Below are positions 1 through 9,700 of a DNA stretch of 57,129 bases, one piece after another; position 1 is the first letter of the stretch, and every line of letters starts with the position of its first letter. Position numbers and translations under genes: made by a program. This DNA comes from Alistipes sp. Its GTDB lineage: Bacteria > Bacteroidota > Bacteroidia > Bacteroidales > Rikenellaceae. The notes beneath the pieces are model-generated. The model did no database searches and had not been told where the DNA came from. It saw nothing but the letters and a program-made list of their open reading frames with translations. The DNA is taken from NCBI GenBank assembly GCA_029059935.1, contig JAIDUZ010000025.1:1-57129 (forward strand), given 5' to 3'.

Positions 1-167
1 CGCCCGGGGCCGGCTCGCATCGGAGATGCGCCCCCCGCAGCCGGCCCGGGCGAGAACGCAGGAAACAGGTTCTTGCAACCTTACAACAAACGTCATGTTG
101 AACGAAGTGAAACATCTGTTCAGTCGATAAGATTCTTCGCTCTGCTCAGAATGACAAATTCTGAATT
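1..167 (+). repeat. Composite intergenic repeat R1, copy 1 (cut by window edge)
   Basis: A GC-rich hairpin (inner stem CGCATC/GATGCG) is followed by a 26-bp inverted-repeat pair at 92-117 and 130-155, of the form GTCATnnnGA...ATCT. The same element recurs at 5274-5460 (reverse) and 17216-17401 (forward). It lies upstream of lectin-tail remnant A in the same orientation. Confidence 0.85.
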
Positions 168-263
168 AATCCCCCTAAGGGGTCTTGACATGTCGGCTTA
201 ATGAATAATTGTAAGGCAGAAAACAATTATTCACTATTCATTATTAATTATTCATTGATAAAA

Positions 264-503
264 CGTTCTCTGCGTCATTCAATCCAGCGATTGCTACTGA
301 CATCCTGCTACGGGCTTCCGCGACAACACGACGGGAGCCTTGGACCTCGTCGGCGCGCGCGGCTACTACTACTCTTCCTCGCCCTATGCCGACGGGCACC
401 ACTATGCAGGCCGTCTGTGGTTCACGGCCACCGATGTGGAGCCTTTGAATAACTACATGCGTGTCAATGCCCTTGCTGTGCGCTGCGTCCAAGCATCTGC
501 GAG
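264..503 (+). pseudogene. Orphan lectin-like tail, remnant A
   Basis: The plus strand encodes a C-terminal tail reading PATGFRD, VGARGYYYSSSPY, GRLWFTATDVEPLNN and VRCVQ. This resembles the end of Bacteroidota C-type-lectin-fold/FISUMP-type proteins. A stop codon lies just upstream of PATG, and no N-terminal part or start is present. Nucleotide similarity to remnants B and C begins about 40 bases before the coding block, at CTCTGCG, and ends just after the RCVQ codons. It is convergent with the TPR gene. It could be a decayed gene end, a recombination donor, or part of a mobile repeat; expression is not indicated. Confidence 0.6.
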
Positions 504-608
504 GCTGCTTTTTAACAGAACGGGAAGCCGGAGTCGGACAACCGGCCATCCGGCGACCCGGACGAACGGGAAATTCTGTTCGGGCGTCCGGCGAATCGAA
601 AAACGCCC

Positions 609-643
609 AAAAAAGATACAGGCCCCGGGTTCCCCGGGGCCTG
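609..643 (-). terminator. Rho-independent terminator after the TPR gene
   Basis: On the minus strand a strong GC stem (CAGGCCCCGGG pairing with CCCGGGGCCTG) is followed within four bases by six T residues. It lies about 30 bp after the TPR stop codon. Confidence 0.8.
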
Positions 644-670
644 CATCGTAATCGGAAACGACTGAGGGAC

Positions 671-2032
671 TTATTCGAGACCCTTGGCCTTCTTGAAGAG
701 TGCGTTGTAATGCTCGTACTTGGCCTGCATGCCCTCCTCGTCGCGCAGACGGAAACAGAGCGACTTGATGTACTCCAACGTATCCGCATCGTCGGGCTTC
801 AGCTCGTGAGCCTTCTCGAAATAAGGCACGGCCTGCTTGTAGACCTCGACCACAGCCCGCTGGTCCGCCTCGTAGGCAGCCTGGCTGATGCGCTGCTTCT
901 GGTTGGCCTCGGTGTTCATGGCGTCGCCCTTGATGGTGTAGAAGACACCCAGGTAGAAATAGGCGTCGAAACGCTCGGGCTGCAACTCCACGATCTTCTT
1001 GAACGAAGCGATGCTCTCGTCGTAATTGTTCAACGCATAGAAGATACGGCCGCGGCCGAACCACAGATCGGCATTTTCGGGATCGGCTTCGATGGCATTG
1101 TCGAGCAAAGCCACCAGGTCGGCGGGATCACCGACATGATCCTCCGTCGAAGTGTAGAGCTGCGTCAGACCTTCGAGGATACGCTCGTTCTTCGGGTATT
1201 TCTCGACACCCTGCAACAGAGCATCCTTGGCGCGAATGACGAACTCGGGGTCGGAAGCCTTCTGACCGTAGTAGCAATGGAAGAGGAAGTAGTAAAGATT
1301 GCCTTCCTCGTCGCAGTAACCCAGGTCGATCGCCTTGTTAAGGCACTCGGCACCGGCGGCATAGGCCTCGGCGCTCCGGTGCTCCGAAGCATCCATCGTA
1401 TACATGTAACCGGCATAGAAGAGCAGCTCGGGATTGGGCTCGCCGAAAGCCGGGCACGCCGCCTGGGCCTCGAAAGCCTGGCGATAGGCCGCAGCCGCCT
1501 CGGCGTAGTCGTTGCGGTTGCCGGCAACGTCGCCGGCCTGCGAACAGAAGTCGCTGACCTGCTGCAAACCGGCCTTCACCTTGGGAGCCGACTTGGGGTC
1601 GAGCTCGTAAGCCTTGCAATAGGCGGCGACGGCCTGGGCGGGAGCATCCTCCACGATCCACTGGGTCTGCTTCCAGGCGATGACCTTGTTATCGAAGACA
1701 TAGGCCGTGAAATAAGGATAGACCCACTCCTCGCAAGCCTGCCCGCGGAGCTCGGCGGGATTCGAAGCCGTGGGGTTGCCCAAGGTCAGCTTGAGCACGG
1801 CGGCGTCGGTGTTGATGAAGAGGCTCTTGGTGGGCTCGGCCGCAGCCTCGTAGAACGTTTTGCCGCGGTTGAGCCACGTGGCGGCCTTGGTGTTCTTCTT
1901 GGCATCGGCGATGTCGGCATCGCTCTTCTCAATCCTGGAAAGGAAAGCCGTACGGTTCACTTTCTGGGCGTTTGCAGCGGTGACAGCCACGAGGAGCAGC
2001 GCCGCAAAAGCCATCCGAATCATCTTTTTCAT
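671..2032 (-). CDS. Tetratricopeptide-repeat protein, secreted or periplasmic
   Basis: The 453-aa protein begins with a signal peptide (MKKMIRMAFAALLLVAVTAANA, cleavage near residue 23). Helical TPR-type repeats fill the rest, for example WFGRGRIFYALNNYDESIAS and AYFYLGVFYTIKGD. TPR arrays act as protein-protein scaffolds, so an envelope role is likely; the partner cannot be told. A DNWLxRGK-like first helix (NTKAATWLNRGKTFYEAA) is typical of Bacteroidales TPR proteins near gyrA. The start lies 33 bp after gyrA, so it is probably cotranscribed with it, and a terminator follows at 609-643. No catalytic motif is visible. Confidence 0.8.
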   Translation of the reverse strand: MKKMIRMAFAALLLVAVTAANAQKVNRTAFLSRIEKSDADIADAKKNTKAATWLNRGKTFYEAAAEPTKSLFINTDAAVLKLTLGNPTASNPAELRGQACEEWVYPYFTAYVFDNKVIAWKQTQWIVEDAPAQAVAAYCKAYELDPKSAPKVKAGLQQVSDFCSQAGDVAGNRNDYAEAAAAYRQAFEAQAACPAFGEPNPELLFYAGYMYTMDASEHRSAEAYAAGAECLNKAIDLGYCDEEGNLYYFLFHCYYGQKASDPEFVIRAKDALLQGVEKYPKNERILEGLTQLYTSTEDHVGDPADLVALLDNAIEADPENADLWFGRGRIFYALNNYDESIASFKKIVELQPERFDAYFYLGVFYTIKGDAMNTEANQKQRISQAAYEADQRAVVEVYKQAVPYFEKAHELKPDDADTLEYIKSLCFRLRDEEGMQAKYEHYNALFKKAKGLE

Positions 2033-2065
2033 AGTGGTTGAAGTATTGGATTTTGTTTGCCTGTT

Positions 2066-4612
2066 CTATTCTTCCGACGCGGTTTCGGGTGCGTCGGCTG
2101 CCGGAGCGTCGGAAACGGTGCCCTCCGCATCGGCGGGTTCCTCCTCGGAGGCGGGAACGGCCATGACCGAAGCGATGGCATCGCCCTCGCGCAGGTTGAT
2201 GATGCGCACGCCCTGCGTAGCGCGGCCCGCCAAGCGGATCTGCTCCACGGAGGTGCGGATCGTGAGACCCGAACGGTTGATGATCATCAGGTCGTTCTCG
2301 TCGGTGACGGCCTGGATGGAAATCAGTTTGCCGGTCTTCTCGGTGATATTGATGGTCTTGACGCCCTTGCCGCCGCGATTGGTGATGCGGTACTCGTCGA
2401 GGTCGGTACGCTTGCCGTAACCATTCTCGCTCAGCACCAGCACGTCGTGCTTGTCGTCGGGCTCGATGCAAATCATGCCGACCACCTCGTCGTCGCCCTC
2501 CAGCGAAATGCCGCGGACGCCGGCCCCGACACGGCCGATGGGACGCACCGTGGACTCGTTGAAGCGGATGGCCTTGCCCTCCCGGGCGGCAATCATCACC
2601 TCGGCGGCGCCGCTCGTGAGCTTGGCCTCGATGAGCTGGTCGCCCTCGCGGATGACGATGGCGTTGACACCGTTCTGCCGCGGCCGCGAATAAGCCTCCA
2701 ACTTGGTCTTCTTGATGGTACCGTCCTTGGTACACATGATGATGTAGTTGTTGTCGACGTACTCCTGGTCGTCGAGGCGCTTGACGTTGATATAGGCGCG
2801 GACCTTGTCGTTGGGCTCGATGCGGATGACGTTCTGGATGGCGCGGCCCTTGGACGAACGGGCGCCCTCGGGAATCTCGTAGACCTTGAGCCAATAGCAG
2901 CGTCCCTTCTCGGTGAAGAAGAGCATCGTATTGTGCATCGAAGCGACGTAGATGTGCTCGATGAAGTCCTCGTCGCGCGTAGCGCTGCCTTTGGCGCCGA
3001 CGCCGCCGCGGTTCTGCGTACGGTATTCGGCCAGCGGCGTGCGCTTGATGTAACCCATGTGCGAGATGGTGATGACCATGTCGTCGTCGGCATAGAAATC
3101 CTCGGGGTTGAACTCCTCGGAAGCGTAGACGATTTCGGAACGGCGCTCGTCGCCGTACTTGGCCTTCATCTCCTGCAGCTCCTCCTTGATGATGCGGAAC
3201 TGCTCGGGCTCGCTCTCCAGAATCTGCTGCAACCGGGCGATGAGCGCCTCCAGCTCCTGCCGCTCGGCCATCAGCTTGCCGTGCTCCAGACCGGTGAGGG
3301 CGCGCAGGCGCATCTCGATGATGGCCGAAGCCTGGATGTCGGAGAGGGAGAACCGCTCGATCATGGTCTGCTTGGCCGCATCGGGCGTCTGCGACGAACG
3401 GATGATATGGACGATTTCGTCGATGTTGTCCTGGGCGATGAGCAGACCCTGCACGATATGCAGGCGCTCCTCGGCCTTGCGCTTGTCGTAGCGCGTACGG
3501 CGCACCACCACGTCGTGGCGATGGTCGATGAAGTGCCGGATGAGGTCGCGCATGGCCAGCAACTGGGGCCGCCCGTTGACCAGGGCGATGTTGTTGACGG
3601 CGAATGACGTCTGCAAAGGCGTATTCTTGAACAAGGTGTTCAGCACCACGCTGGCAACGGCGTCCTGCTTCAGGATGATGATGATGCGCAGGCCGTTGCG
3701 ATCGGACTCGTCGTTGATGTAGGAGATGCCCTCGATCTTCTTGTCGTTGATCATGTCGGCGATCTTCTTGATCATCTCGGCCTTGTTGATCATGTAGGGA
3801 ATCTCCGTCACGACGATGCACTCGCGGCCGCTGGGCGTATGCTCGATTTCGGTGCGGGCGCGCATGACGACGCGGCCGCGGCCGGTGAGCATGGCCTCTT
3901 TGACACCCTCGTAACCATAGATGATGCCGCCCGTGGGGAAGTCGGGGCCCTTGACATACTGCAGGAGCTCCTCGCCCGTGATGTCGGGATTGTCGACATA
4001 GGCGCAGCAGGCGTCGACCACCTCGCCGAGGTTGTGCGGAGCCATGTTGGTGGCCATACCGACGGCGATGCCGCTGGCACCGTTGACGATCAGCAGGGGA
4101 ATCTTCGAAGGCAGGACCGTAGGCTCGGGAATCGTATCGTCGAAGTTGAGCGTCCAGTCGATGGTCTCCTTGTCGATGTCGGCCATGACCTCGTCGGTAA
4201 TCTTGCGCATGCGGGCCTCGGTATAACGCATGGCCGCAGGCGAGTCGCCGTCCATCGAACCGAAGTTGCCCTGGCCGTCGACCAGCGGATAACGCATCGA
4301 CCACTCCTGGGCCAGACGCACCATGGCGTCATAGACCGACGAGTCGCCGTGGGGATGGAACTTACCCAGGACGTCGCCGACGATACGGGCCGACTTACGG
4401 GTGGGTTTGTCGGAGTAGAGGTTCAACTCCGCGCTCATATCGTAGAGGATGCGCCGGTGCACGGGCTTGAGTCCGTCGCGCACGTCGGGCAGGGCGCGCG
4501 AGACGATCACCGACATCGAATAGTCGATGTAGGCGGACTTCATCTGCTCCTCGATGTTGATGGGGATGATGCGCCCCACCAGACCGGCATTCTTTTCTTC
4601 TTCAGTCAGCAT
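2066..4612 (-). CDS. gyrA: DNA gyrase subunit A
   Basis: 848 aa, the cleavage and rejoining subunit of gyrase, which introduces negative supercoils together with GyrB. The N-terminal topoisomerase domain is complete, with active-site Tyr130 in [10 protein letters not shown]. The quinolone-resistance region reads [10 protein letters not shown] with Ser91 and Asp95, the susceptible-type residues at the E. coli Ser83/Asp87 positions. The C-terminal beta-pinwheel contains the GyrA-box-like stretch RGGKGVK, followed by an acidic, Ala/Glu-rich tail. The ATG at 4612 is preferred over an in-frame TTG at 4633. A canonical promoter lies at 4647-4677. gyrB is not in the window. The TPR gene follows closely. 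Confidence 0.97.
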   Translation of the reverse strand: MLTEEEKNAGLVGRIIPINIEEQMKSAYIDYSMSVIVSRALPDVRDGLKPVHRRILYDMSAELNLYSDKPTRKSARIVGDVLGKFHPHGDSSVYDAMVRLAQEWSMRYPLVDGQGNFGSMDGDSPAAMRYTEARMRKITDEVMADIDKETIDWTLNFDDTIPEPTVLPSKIPLLIVNGASGIAVGMATNMAPHNLGEVVDACCAYVDNPDITGEELLQYVKGPDFPTGGIIYGYEGVKEAMLTGRGRVVMRARTEIEHTPSGRECIVVTEIPYMINKAEMIKKIADMINDKKIEGISYINDESDRNGLRIIIILKQDAVASVVLNTLFKNTPLQTSFAVNNIALVNGRPQLLAMRDLIRHFIDHRHDVVVRRTRYDKRKAEERLHIVQGLLIAQDNIDEIVHIIRSSQTPDAAKQTMIERFSLSDIQASAIIEMRLRALTGLEHGKLMAERQELEALIARLQQILESEPEQFRIIKEELQEMKAKYGDERRSEIVYASEEFNPEDFYADDDMVITISHMGYIKRTPLAEYRTQNRGGVGAKGSATRDEDFIEHIYVASMHNTMLFFTEKGRCYWLKVYEIPEGARSSKGRAIQNVIRIEPNDKVRAYINVKRLDDQEYVDNNYIIMCTKDGTIKKTKLEAYSRPRQNGVNAIVIREGDQLIEAKLTSGAAEVMIAAREGKAIRFNESTVRPIGRVGAGVRGISLEGDDEVVGMICIEPDDKHDVLVLSENGYGKRTDLDEYRITNRGGKGVKTINITEKTGKLISIQAVTDENDLMIINRSGLTIRTSVEQIRLAGRATQGVRIINLREGDAIASVMAVPASEEEPADAEGTVSDAPAADAPETASEE

Positions 4613-4646
4613 GTTGTCTTCGTGAGATTTCAAACTTTTTAACGAA

Positions 4647-4677
4647 CAAAATTACGATTTATTTTCGTTCTGAGCAA
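4647..4677 (-). promoter_or_regulatory. Promoter of gyrA, Bacteroidota type
   Basis: On the minus strand TTG (4675-4677), 20 bases and TAATTTTG (4647-4654) match the Bacteroidota consensus TTTG-N19/20-TAnnTTTG exactly. The gyrA ATG lies 34 bp downstream. Confidence 0.8.
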
Positions 4678-4929
4678 TTTTGGGCATCGATTTTTGCATC
4701 GCCGGCCCGAAGTTTTTTCCGCAACCGGCTGTTTTCGGCCCTTTTCCGGCGTTCTGACGGCTTCTTTTATTCGCCCCGACACCCTGACGGGGTTTGCAGG
4801 CGGGTGCATCCGTCGCGAAACCTGCCGGAAGAGGGCACGGCCGGCAACCGGGCATTCTGCAATCGTCGCTCGGATGCATGAATCCCGAAAAAAACGGCAC
4901 CCCTGCGGATGCCGCGCACCGAACGGTCC

Positions 4930-5226
4930 GCAGATGCTTGGACGCAGCGCACGGACTGGCCCAAAGCCCGGGTGTTGTTGTTCAACGGATTCACGTCGCT
5001 GGCCGTGCACCACAGACGGCCGCCATTGGGACTCGTGGTCGAGAACGGCGACGACGACCAGGAGTAGCAGCGGGCGCCGACGGCGTTCAAAGTTCCCGCC
5101 GACTCATTGCGGCAGCCCGCAGCAGGCAGTGGGAGCAATCTCTGGAATGGGTGCCGCAGAGAGGGAACAAACAATGCACAATTCAAAATGCACAATTCAC
5201 AACTTCGCGATTAAGCGAGGGCAGAG
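4930..5226 (-). pseudogene. Orphan lectin-like tail, remnant B
   Basis: The minus strand encodes PAAGCRN, GTLNAVGARCYSWSSSPF, GRLWCTASDVNPLNNN and SVRCVQ, the same C-terminal lectin-like tail as remnants A and C. About half the residues match A; the core is conserved while the stretch after SSSP and the one after LNN vary. Homology continues upstream through a block ending TTGTTCCCTCTCTGCGGCA. The reading frame is open upstream but runs through repeat sequence, so no real N-terminus is present. It sits about 250 bp upstream of the gyrA promoter, on the same strand. Confidence 0.6.
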
Positions 5227-5254
5227 CCGAACTTGTTCGAGCTTTGCCGAGGCG
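5221..5254. repeat. Hairpin repeat R5, copy 1
   Basis: A short element with stem CGAAC-TT-GTTCG inside the frame GGCAGAGC...GCTTTGCCGAGGCG. Related copies at 52488-52520 and 57097-57129 keep the frame but change both arms of the stem together. Confidence 0.6.
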
Positions 5255-5273
5255 AGAAAACTTGCCTGAGAGG

Positions 5274-5460
5274 GAATGATTAAGAATTCGAATTTGTCAT
5301 TCCGAGCAGAGCGAAGAATCTAATCTTATCGAATCGACTGAGCAGATGTTTCACTTCGTTCAACATGACACTTGTTGTAAGGTTGCAAGAACCTGTTTCC
5401 TGCGTGCTCGCCCGGGCCAGCTGCGGGGGTCGCGCTTTTAGCGCGAGCCGGCTCCGGGCG
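5274..5460 (-). repeat. Composite intergenic repeat R1, copy 2
   Basis: Reverse-orientation copy of the 1-167 element. The inverted repeat is at 5296-5321 and 5344-5369, and the GC hairpin has stem CGCGCT/AGCGCG, read on the minus strand, where copy 1 has CGCATC/GATGCG. On the minus strand it precedes remnant B, as copy 1 precedes remnant A. Confidence 0.85.
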
Positions 5461-5584
5461 CAAGGTCAAAGGCCTTGATTATTCTTGGGGACCTCTACCT
5501 GCGGCGAGCAAAAATTACAAAACCCTGTTCTTGACGGAGCGAGTCCGGGCGCAAGGTTGCAACCTTGGCATCTGCTCTTAGTGT

Positions 5585-5675
5585 CGGACGCAGCCTGCGG
5601 GGCACGCCCGGCGCCAGCCGGATGTTTGCGGGCCTCCGCGCCGGGAGGCTGCGGCCCGCACGATTCTTCGAATCG
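5585..5675 (+). repeat. GC-rich structured repeat R2, copy 1
   Basis: About 90 bp near-identical to the reverse complement of 16984-17075. It contains an outer stem GCGGGC/GCCCGC, an inner stem GCCTCC/GGAGGC, and a terminal hairpin CGATTC-TTC-GAATCG that is CGGCTC-TTC-GAGCCG in copy 2. Confidence 0.8.
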
Positions 5676-5710
5676 CAGAGAGAACACAAAACTATGCGAT
5701 TCCGATTTTT

Positions 5711-5743
5711 AATTGTGAATTGTGCATTCTGAATTGTGAATTG
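5711..5743. repeat. AT-rich repeat R3
   Basis: Two copies of AATTGTGAATT around TGCATTC. Relatives occur at 5173-5203, 14171-14200 and, as a perfect inverted pair, at 24915-25068. Confidence 0.6.
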
Positions 5744-5851
5744 ATAATCCGGCTCTGCGGCAGACTGGGATAGTCAGCTGACAGCCATGCGGGTTCGGAA
5801 AAGGAATCCTTGTCTCGTCTGCTCGGAGCAAATGTAGCCCAAATCATAGAA

Positions 5852-5868
5852 CCCGGCTCTTAGCCGGG
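5852..5868. repeat. Small palindromic hairpin
   Basis: Stem CCCGGCT, loop CTT, stem AGCCGGG. It has the same design as the hairpin at 6003-6019 (CCCGCTT-CTT-AAGCGGG) and runs directly into R2 copy 3. Confidence 0.55.
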
Positions 5869-5916
5869 CGAGCCTCCGCGCCGGGAGGCTGCGGCTCGCG
5901 CAACTCTGCGAGTTGC
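5868..5916 (+). repeat. GC-rich structured repeat R2, copy 3 (short)
   Basis: It shares the core CCTCCGCGCCGGGAGG with copies 1 and 2. The outer stem is GCGAGC/GCTCGC where copy 1 has GCGGGC/GCCCGC, and the terminal hairpin is GCAACTC-TGC-GAGTTGC. Confidence 0.7.
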
Positions 5917-5993
5917 AAAACCCGACAAAACCCGACAAAGCACAGCAGAAAACTGTGCCAAGTCTCTGCGAGCAAGCGACAAAACAAACTCCT

Positions 5994-6019
5994 TTTATAA
6001 AACCCGCTTCTTAAGCGGG
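5994..6019 (-). terminator. Likely terminator of the ftsK-lolA block
   Basis: On the minus strand the hairpin CCCGCTT-AAG-AAGCGGG is followed by TTTTATAAAAGG. It lies about 85 bp after the stop of the LolA-like gene. Confidence 0.55.
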
Positions 6020-6102
6020 CAGCGGATTGCTGAATCTACCAAACCTCGCTGATGCAAACCTTGGTCTGCACCACTCCAGGTCGGAAGACCGTTCGGACGA
6101 AA

Positions 6103-6714
6103 TCAACGGAAATCAATCCACTCGTAGGCGGCGTAGGCGGTGCGGTCGAATGCCGGGAACGCCTCGCGCAACGGCTCGACGCCGAGGATGCGCACCGCTA
6201 CCCGTTCGCCGTCGAACTCGTAGTCGAGCGAACGGGGACGCATGGTCTGCGTGGCGACGACCAGTGTGACGCGGCCCGTCGGCGCACCGCTTCCCTCAGC
6301 GGGCTCGAGCAACAGGGTCGCCTCGCCGTTGTGCTCACGGAGGAGCGATGCGGCATAGTCGCTGCCCAGGAAATCGAACGCGCGGACCGGATTGTTCAGG
6401 ATGTTGCGGTCGTTCGGCTCGACCCTGACAAGGGTCACCTCCTTGCGGCGGTTGTCCACCTCGTAGCGGGTCTTGCCGTCGGACCACACCTCGGCATCGC
6501 CCAGAACGAGCCGATAGCTTGCGCCGCACACGGCATAGCTGCCGGCCATGCGGTGCTCCCCCATCGCCACCTCGAAATCCACCCGATAACTATTCATCGC
6601 GCGGAACGCGGCCGAGAGTCCGGCCACGATTTCGTCGGCACGGCCTGCGGACCGCAAGGCCGTCGGCATCAGCATGCTGACAACGCCCAGCAAACAGACA
6701 ACAGCTTTTTTCAT
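6103..6714 (-). CDS. LolA-family outer-membrane lipoprotein carrier-like protein
   Basis: 203 aa with a signal peptide (residues 1 to about 22, ending in RSAG), so it is periplasmic. The body has the LolA/LolB-like half-barrel pattern: an N-terminal helix, then strands such as YRVDFEVAMG, SYRLVLGDAEVWSDG and ATLLLEPAEG. LolA shuttles lipoproteins from the inner to the outer membrane. In Bacteroidota a LolA-family gene commonly sits beside ftsK, as here, with 50 bp between them that contain an R1 half-element. Whether this paralog is the true chaperone or a related carrier cannot be decided from sequence. Confidence 0.75.
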   Translation of the reverse strand: MKKAVVCLLGVVSMLMPTALRSAGRADEIVAGLSAAFRAMNSYRVDFEVAMGEHRMAGSYAVCGASYRLVLGDAEVWSDGKTRYEVDNRRKEVTLVRVEPNDRNILNNPVRAFDFLGSDYAASLLREHNGEATLLLEPAEGSGAPTGRVTLVVATQTMRPRSLDYEFDGERVAVRILGVEPLREAFPAFDRTAYAAYEWIDFR

Positions 6715-6728
6715 AAGTGAGGAAGATT

Positions 6729-6755
6729 AGATTCTCCGCTATCGCTCAGAATGAC
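6729..6755. repeat. R1 half-element between ftsK and the lolA-like gene
   Basis: A single arm of the R1 inverted repeat: AGATTCTCCGCT...CTCAGAATGAC. It sits inside an operon gap, without its partner arm. Confidence 0.6.
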
Positions 6756-6764
6756 AAGATTCGG

Positions 6765-9700
6765 TCAGAAGACACCCAGTTCCTGCAACTTGGCCTCCAA
6801 CGAAGGTAGGTCGTGGAAGAGAACGTCGCGCGGTTTGGAGCCCATCGCGCGTCCCACGATGCCGGCGCGTTCGAGCTGCATCATGATGCGGCCCGCGCGG
6901 TTGAAACCCACCTCGTAGTTGCGCTGAATCATGGATGTGGAAAGAGTGGAACCTCCCTCCACGGCGTTGCGGGCAATCTCGGCGAAGAGCACGTCGTACT
7001 TGACCGGTGCCGACGACTCCTCGCTGCCCATGCCGCTGTCGCTGCCCTCGGGCACGTAGTCGGGCAGGGAATAGGGGGCCGTGTAGCCCTGCTGACGGGA
7101 GATATGGTCGACGACGCGCTCGACGTCGCGGGTCTCCACGAGGGCGCACTGGATGCGGATCAGCTCGCCGTCCTTCGAGAAGAGCATGTCGCCGCGGCCG
7201 ATGAGCTGGTTGGCCCCGGGCTGATCGATGATGGTGCGCGAGTCGATCATCTGCATGACGCGGAAAGCGATGCGCGCCGGGAAGTTGGCCTTGATGCCGC
7301 CGGTGATGACCTTGACGTCGGGACGCTGCGTGGCGATGATGAGGTGGATGCCCACGGCACGGGCTTTCTGGGCCAGGCGCATGACGGGGCGCTCGACCTC
7401 GCGCGCCATCATGATGAGGTCGGCGAACTCGTCGACGACGACGACGATATAGGGCAGGTAACGGTGGCCCTTGTTGGGGTTGAGCCGCCGGGCCGTGAAC
7501 TTCTCGTTGTACTCGATGATGTTGCGCGCGCCGGCGTCGGAGCAGAGCTTCAGACGCTCGTCCATCTCGGTGCAGAGCGAATTGAGTGTGTAGACCGCCT
7601 TCATGGGGTCGGTGACGATGGCGTTCTCCTCCGACTCCATCTTGGCCAGGAAGTGGCGCTCGATTTTGGCGTAGAGCGAGAATTCGACCATCTTGGGGTC
7701 GATCATCACGAACTTGAGCTGCGCGGGATGCTTGCGGTAGAGCAGCGAGGTGATGATGGCGTTCAGACCCACCGACTTGCCCTGACCCGTGGCGCCGGCA
7801 ACCAGCAGGTGGGGCATCTTGGCCAGGTCGAAGACATAGGATTCGTTCTGGATGGTGCTGCCGATGACCACCGGCAGTTCGGCCTTCGACTCCTGGAAGC
7901 GCGCCGAGCGGATGGCCGAATACATCGACACGACCTGCTTGTCGCGGTTGGGAACCTCGATGCCGATGGTGCCCTTGCCGGGAATGGGAGCGATGATGCG
8001 GATGCCCAGCGCCTTGAGGCTCTGCGCGATGTCGTTTTCGAGTCCCTGTATCTTCGAAATCTTGACGCCCTGAGCCTGCACGATTTCGTAGAGCGTGACC
8101 GTGGGTCCGACCGTGGCTTTGATGCGCTGGATGGGGATGCCGAAATACTTGAGCGTCTCCTCGATGCGCGACTTGTTCTCGTAAATCTCGGCGTCGCTCA
8201 CCTTCGAGTCGGAAACATAGTCTTCGAGCAGCGTCACGGGCGGCTTGCGGTAGTTGACCAGGTCCTTGAGAGGGTCGTAGGCCTCGGTGGAGATGGCACG
8301 CTCGTCGACCAGCTCTTTCTGCCGGGCTTCGACCGTCACGACCACGCCGCCGTCGGTCTGCGGAACATCGGATTGCGAAGGATAGCCGGCCGCAGCAGGC
8401 TGTTCCGTCTCGGCGGGATATTCCGTCCGGACCGGCCGCACGGCTTGCAGAGGCTCTTCGGAGACACCGGAGGGAGCCGGTTGTACGGGAGAAAGGGGCT
8501 GTGCGGAGCGGGCCGCCCGGGGCATGGTCACCAAGTAGGGTTCGCCGGGCGCATGCGGCTCCTCGACGATGCGGGGCTCCTCCGCGGGCGGATTCTTGGG
8601 CGCCATGGTGATTTCGGTGAAAGGCCCGTCGACCACGGTCTGCGACACTGCGGGACGCTCCAGCTCGACCAGACCGCTGCGTCCCATGACGATACGGCCC
8701 CGGTCGGAGAGGTCGAACTCGATGAATTCGCCGTCGGAAGCGACCTGCACCGGACCCTGCGGCTGCGGCTCGGCAGGAACCGGAGCGGCCGTGGGGACGA
8801 TTTCGAAAAACGGGTCCTCCTCGACGGAAGAACAGGCGGAGGCCGCCTGCCGGGACGGAATGCGGACGGGCTCCTCGGCGGCCCGGGGCTGCCCGGACGG
8901 AAGGCGGTAAGATTCTTCGGCCGGACGGGAGCGGCGGGGCGGAATGCGGTAAGGCTCTTCGGCGGGAGCGGGCTCCTCGTACGGAGAAGCGGCGAAAGGC
9001 TCCTGCGGTTCGGGGCTCCAGGCCGGTTCGGCCTGAGGCTCCCAAGTCTGTCCGGCAAGGGACGGCGCAGGGTCGGCTACCGGCTCTGCGAAAGGCTCTG
9101 ACACCTCGGAATTGTCGACGGCGAACCCGGCATCGGAGTCGTCCAAAGACTGGCGGCCGTTCCCGGCACTGCGCGGAGCGACTTTCTGCCGGAAACTCTC
9201 GACGAATCTTTCGCCGCGGTCGACGACGACGCTGCCGGCCGAATTGACCGTATTGATGAAGTTGCGGTTGATGAAGACCCCCACGAGAATCCAGGCCGCG
9301 AGCAGCAGGATGACGGAGCCGACCGACCCGATGCCGCTGCGCAGCAGGTCGGCCATGCCGATGCCGAAAGCACCGCCCCACCCGGTCGACGCGCAGAGGC
9401 TCCAACGGGTCCCGAAAGCGAAACCCAGGGTGAGCGACCCGAGAATCATGATCATGCAGAGGGCCAGAATCGAATGGTTGACGAGCAGGGGCCGCTGGCG
9501 GATGGTGCGGATGCCCACCAACACGATCATCAGAGGCACGAGAAGACCGAAGACGCCGAGCGACGAATCGATGAGCAGCTCACCCAGCCGGGCGCCGGCG
9601 CCGCCGCACCAGTTGCCGATGGTACCGCCCTGCACCAGGCGCTCCTCGGCCGACTTGCGCAGGAGGCTCTGGTCGGCCTCCCAACAGAAGAGCGACGAAA

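Noticed and set aside
461..2041. Long plus-strand open frame opposite the TPR gene
   Set aside because: Low-complexity Leu/Val/Gly-rich translation, antisense to a clear TPR protein; typical of GC-rich shadow frames.
2057..3607. Plus-strand open frame opposite gyrA
   Set aside because: Antisense of an unmistakable gyrase gene; no family motif in the translation.
4930..5226. Full diversity-generating retroelement at the lectin remnants
   Set aside because: No reverse transcriptase, accessory protein or template repeat is visible in the window, and differences between copies are not limited to adenines. Kept only as a hypothesis for the cassettes.
5274..6020. CRISPR array or tRNA genes in the repeat-rich gap
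   Set aside because: Repeats are irregular, inverted and not evenly spaced with unique spacers; no cas gene; no cloverleaf or T-loop signature was found.
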